Source: Burkholderiales bacterium
GTDB lineage: Bacteria > Pseudomonadota > Gammaproteobacteria > Burkholderiales > SG8-41
Direction: 5' to 3'
Length of the DNA: 43,199 nucleotides
Assembly (NCBI GenBank): GCA_030833315.1
Contig: JAURHM010000027.1
Location: 1 to 43,199, forward strand
Both the position numbers and the translations under genes were made by a program. Positions 42,060 through 43,199 of this stretch are shown here, piece by piece. The stretch's first letter is position 1, and each line of letters opens with the position of its first letter. A model generated the notes under the pieces. That model searched no databases, was not told the origin of the DNA, and worked only from the letters and a program-made list of their open reading frames with translations.

Positions 42060-43199
42060 TCAAGTGCCGCAGAAGGTCTGATAACCGGCCGACTCGCTGG
42101 CCGGCGCAGGCTCCGCGTAAGCTGCGAATTCCATTCTTTCATCAAACGGCCGCTGCAATACCGTCAGCAGTTTCTCGAATGGCGAGTAATCACCGAGATC
42201 CACCGCAGCGGCCAGCGCCTCTTCAACACGATGGTTGCGCGGAATATAAACCGGGTTCGCTGCGCGCATCGCCTGCGCACGCTGCGCGGGCGCAACACCT
42301 TCGCCATTAATGCGCGCACGCCAGCGCAGCAACCAGCCGTTTAAAGCCGCATCATCGGCATAGAGCTTGCGCAACAATCCTTCGCGTGAAGCATCAAGGG
42401 CTTCGGCGACATCGGCAAGCCGGCGGAAGGCTTGTGTGAAATCCACACCCTGCCCTTCCATGCCCTTCAGGAAATCCTGGGCCAGCACAAGATCGTCGCC
42501 CTGATCGCGCGTCAGCCCCATTTTGAGACGTATGCCGCGCAGCCAGTAGTGTTCATATCGCTGCTGGAAAGCCTCCAGGATTTCCATCGCCTTTTGCACC
42601 GCGCGTTCCTGATCATCATTCTGCTCAGCCGCCAGCAAGGGCAGCAGCGCCTCGGCCAGGCGCGCCAGATTCCAGTTGGCGATCGGCGGCTGGTTGGAAT
42701 AGGCATAACGGCCCTGCTCATCAATCGAACTGAACACCGTCGCCGGGTTGTAGTGGTCCATAAAGGCGCAGGGACCGTAATCGATGGTCTCGCCCGAGAG
42801 CGTCATGTTGTCGGTATTCATCACACCGTGAATAAAACCCACGTTCATCCAGCGCGCGATCAGTTCAGCCTGGCGCTCACACACTGCGCGCAGCAGTCCG
42901 AGGTAAGGATTTGCTTGCCCTTTGAGTTCAGGGTAATGCCGTGCAATCACATAATCGGCCAGTTTGCGCAGCGTCGCATCATCGCCGCGTGCGGTGACAA
43001 ACTGAAAAGTACCGACACGGATATGACTGGAAGCGACACGTGTCAGCACGGCACCCGGCAGATTGCGCTCGCGGCGCACCATTTCACCGGTAGTCACCGC
43101 TGCCAGTGCGCGCGTGGTCGGTATACCCAGCGCATGCATCGCCTCACCAATGATGTATTCGCGCAGAACCGGGCCGAGCGCCGCCTTGCCGTCGCCGCC
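42060..43199 (-). CDS. selO: Protein adenylyltransferase SelO (N-terminus cut by window edge)
   Basis: 379 C-terminal residues of SelO (YdiU/UPF0061), a pseudokinase-fold enzyme that transfers AMP to proteins. The frame is open to the right edge. Seen: [24 protein letters not shown], the [11 protein letters not shown] block, [12 protein letters not shown] (the catalytic-loop HGVMNTDN) and DYGPCAFMD (metal-binding Asp in place of DFG), then [20 protein letters not shown]. The C-terminus reads YQTFCGT, so the residue that is selenocysteine in animal SelO is Cys here. AMPylation by SelO acts in oxidative-stress response and protein S-glutathionylation in E. coli. About the first third of the protein is outside the window. 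Confidence 0.94.
   Translation of the reverse strand, partial: GGDGKAALGPVLREYIIGEAMHALGIPTTRALAAVTTGEMVRRERNLPGAVLTRVASSHIRVGTFQFVTARGDDATLRKLADYVIARHYPELKGQANPYLGLLRAVCERQAELIARWMNVGFIHGVMNTDNMTLSGETIDYGPCAFMDHYNPATVFSSIDEQGRYAYSNQPPIANWNLARLAEALLPLLAAEQNDDQERAVQKAMEILEAFQQRYEHYWLRGIRLKMGLTRDQGDDLVLAQDFLKGMEGQGVDFTQAFRRLADVAEALDASREGLLRKLYADDAALNGWLLRWRARINGEGVAPAQRAQAMRAANPVYIPRNHRVEEALAAAVDLGDYSPFEKLLTVLQRPFDERMEFAAYAEPAPASESAGYQTFCGT

Noticed and set aside
41942-42145. 67-codon minus-strand frame between pabB and selO
   Set aside because: No family resemblance and no ribosome site; partly overlaps the 3' end of selO in another frame.
1-43199. CRISPR arrays, tRNA/rRNA genes, insertion sequences, phage or defence genes
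   Set aside because: I looked for regular repeats, tRNA-like cloverleaf ends, transposase motifs and integrase motifs and saw none; the AAAT repeats near 27100 are too short to be an array.

Overview
The window (43.2 kb, GC-rich, tightly packed, no rRNA, tRNA, insertion sequence, phage gene or CRISPR array seen) looks like chromosomal DNA of a betaproteobacterium, most probably Burkholderiales. The main reason is four orphan Bug-type periplasmic binding proteins of the tripartite tricarboxylate transporter (TTT) class, an expansion typical of Bordetella/Cupriavidus-like genomes. A short IF-1 next to a cold-shock gene, an MFS carrier with an ABM-like tail, and the HrpA, SelO and PabB types also fit. 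This assignment is inference from gene content.

Layout. 1-5216 (minus): an oligopeptide/dipeptide-type ABC importer in the order binding protein, permease B, permease C, fused double ATPase (cut by the left edge). 5507-11707: a catabolic stretch with an SDR dehydrogenase and a Bug protein separated by an internal terminator, two alpha/beta hydrolases around a second Bug protein, and an old yellow enzyme. 11761-18604 (minus): histidine phosphatase, small hydrolase, lipoprotein aminopeptidase, PEBP/YbhB protein, then the helicase hrpA, whose start lies next to the YbhB terminator. 18701-21629: TSUP exporter, aminotransferase and Tat-exported dienelactone hydrolase. 21761-25152: TrmB-like regulator plus sulfatase, divergent from a third Bug protein. 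25189-27090: glutathione transferase, cold-shock protein, IF-1 and an Lrp-type regulator. 27233-29914: a lone homodimeric 2-oxoacid dehydrogenase E1, divergent from the Lrp gene. 29930-31165: a beheaded TetR relic and a fourth Bug protein. 31338-34022: VOC protein, nitroreductase and MFS-ABM carrier. 34079-34321: a decayed rhodanese domain with an in-frame TGA. 34527-38707: a two-gene RND efflux pump. 38862-43199: FrsA-like hydrolase, thioredoxin, pabB and selO (cut by the right edge).

How the genes work together. Most of the window looks like uptake and breakdown of organic acids, esters and aromatic-type compounds. Periplasmic Bug receptors stand beside hydrolases, dehydrogenases or a sulfatase, with no TctA/TctB membrane partners in the window. 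Housekeeping genes (hrpA, infA, trx, pabB, selO) are interspersed. The items most worth following are the TrmB-sulfatase/Bug module, the Lrp/orphan-E1 pair (similar in layout to the methionine-catabolic mde locus), the Cys-nucleophile hydrolase that seems to lack a catalytic His, the hrpA start beside a terminator, and the two gene relics. I found no clearly new multi-gene defence or mobile system.
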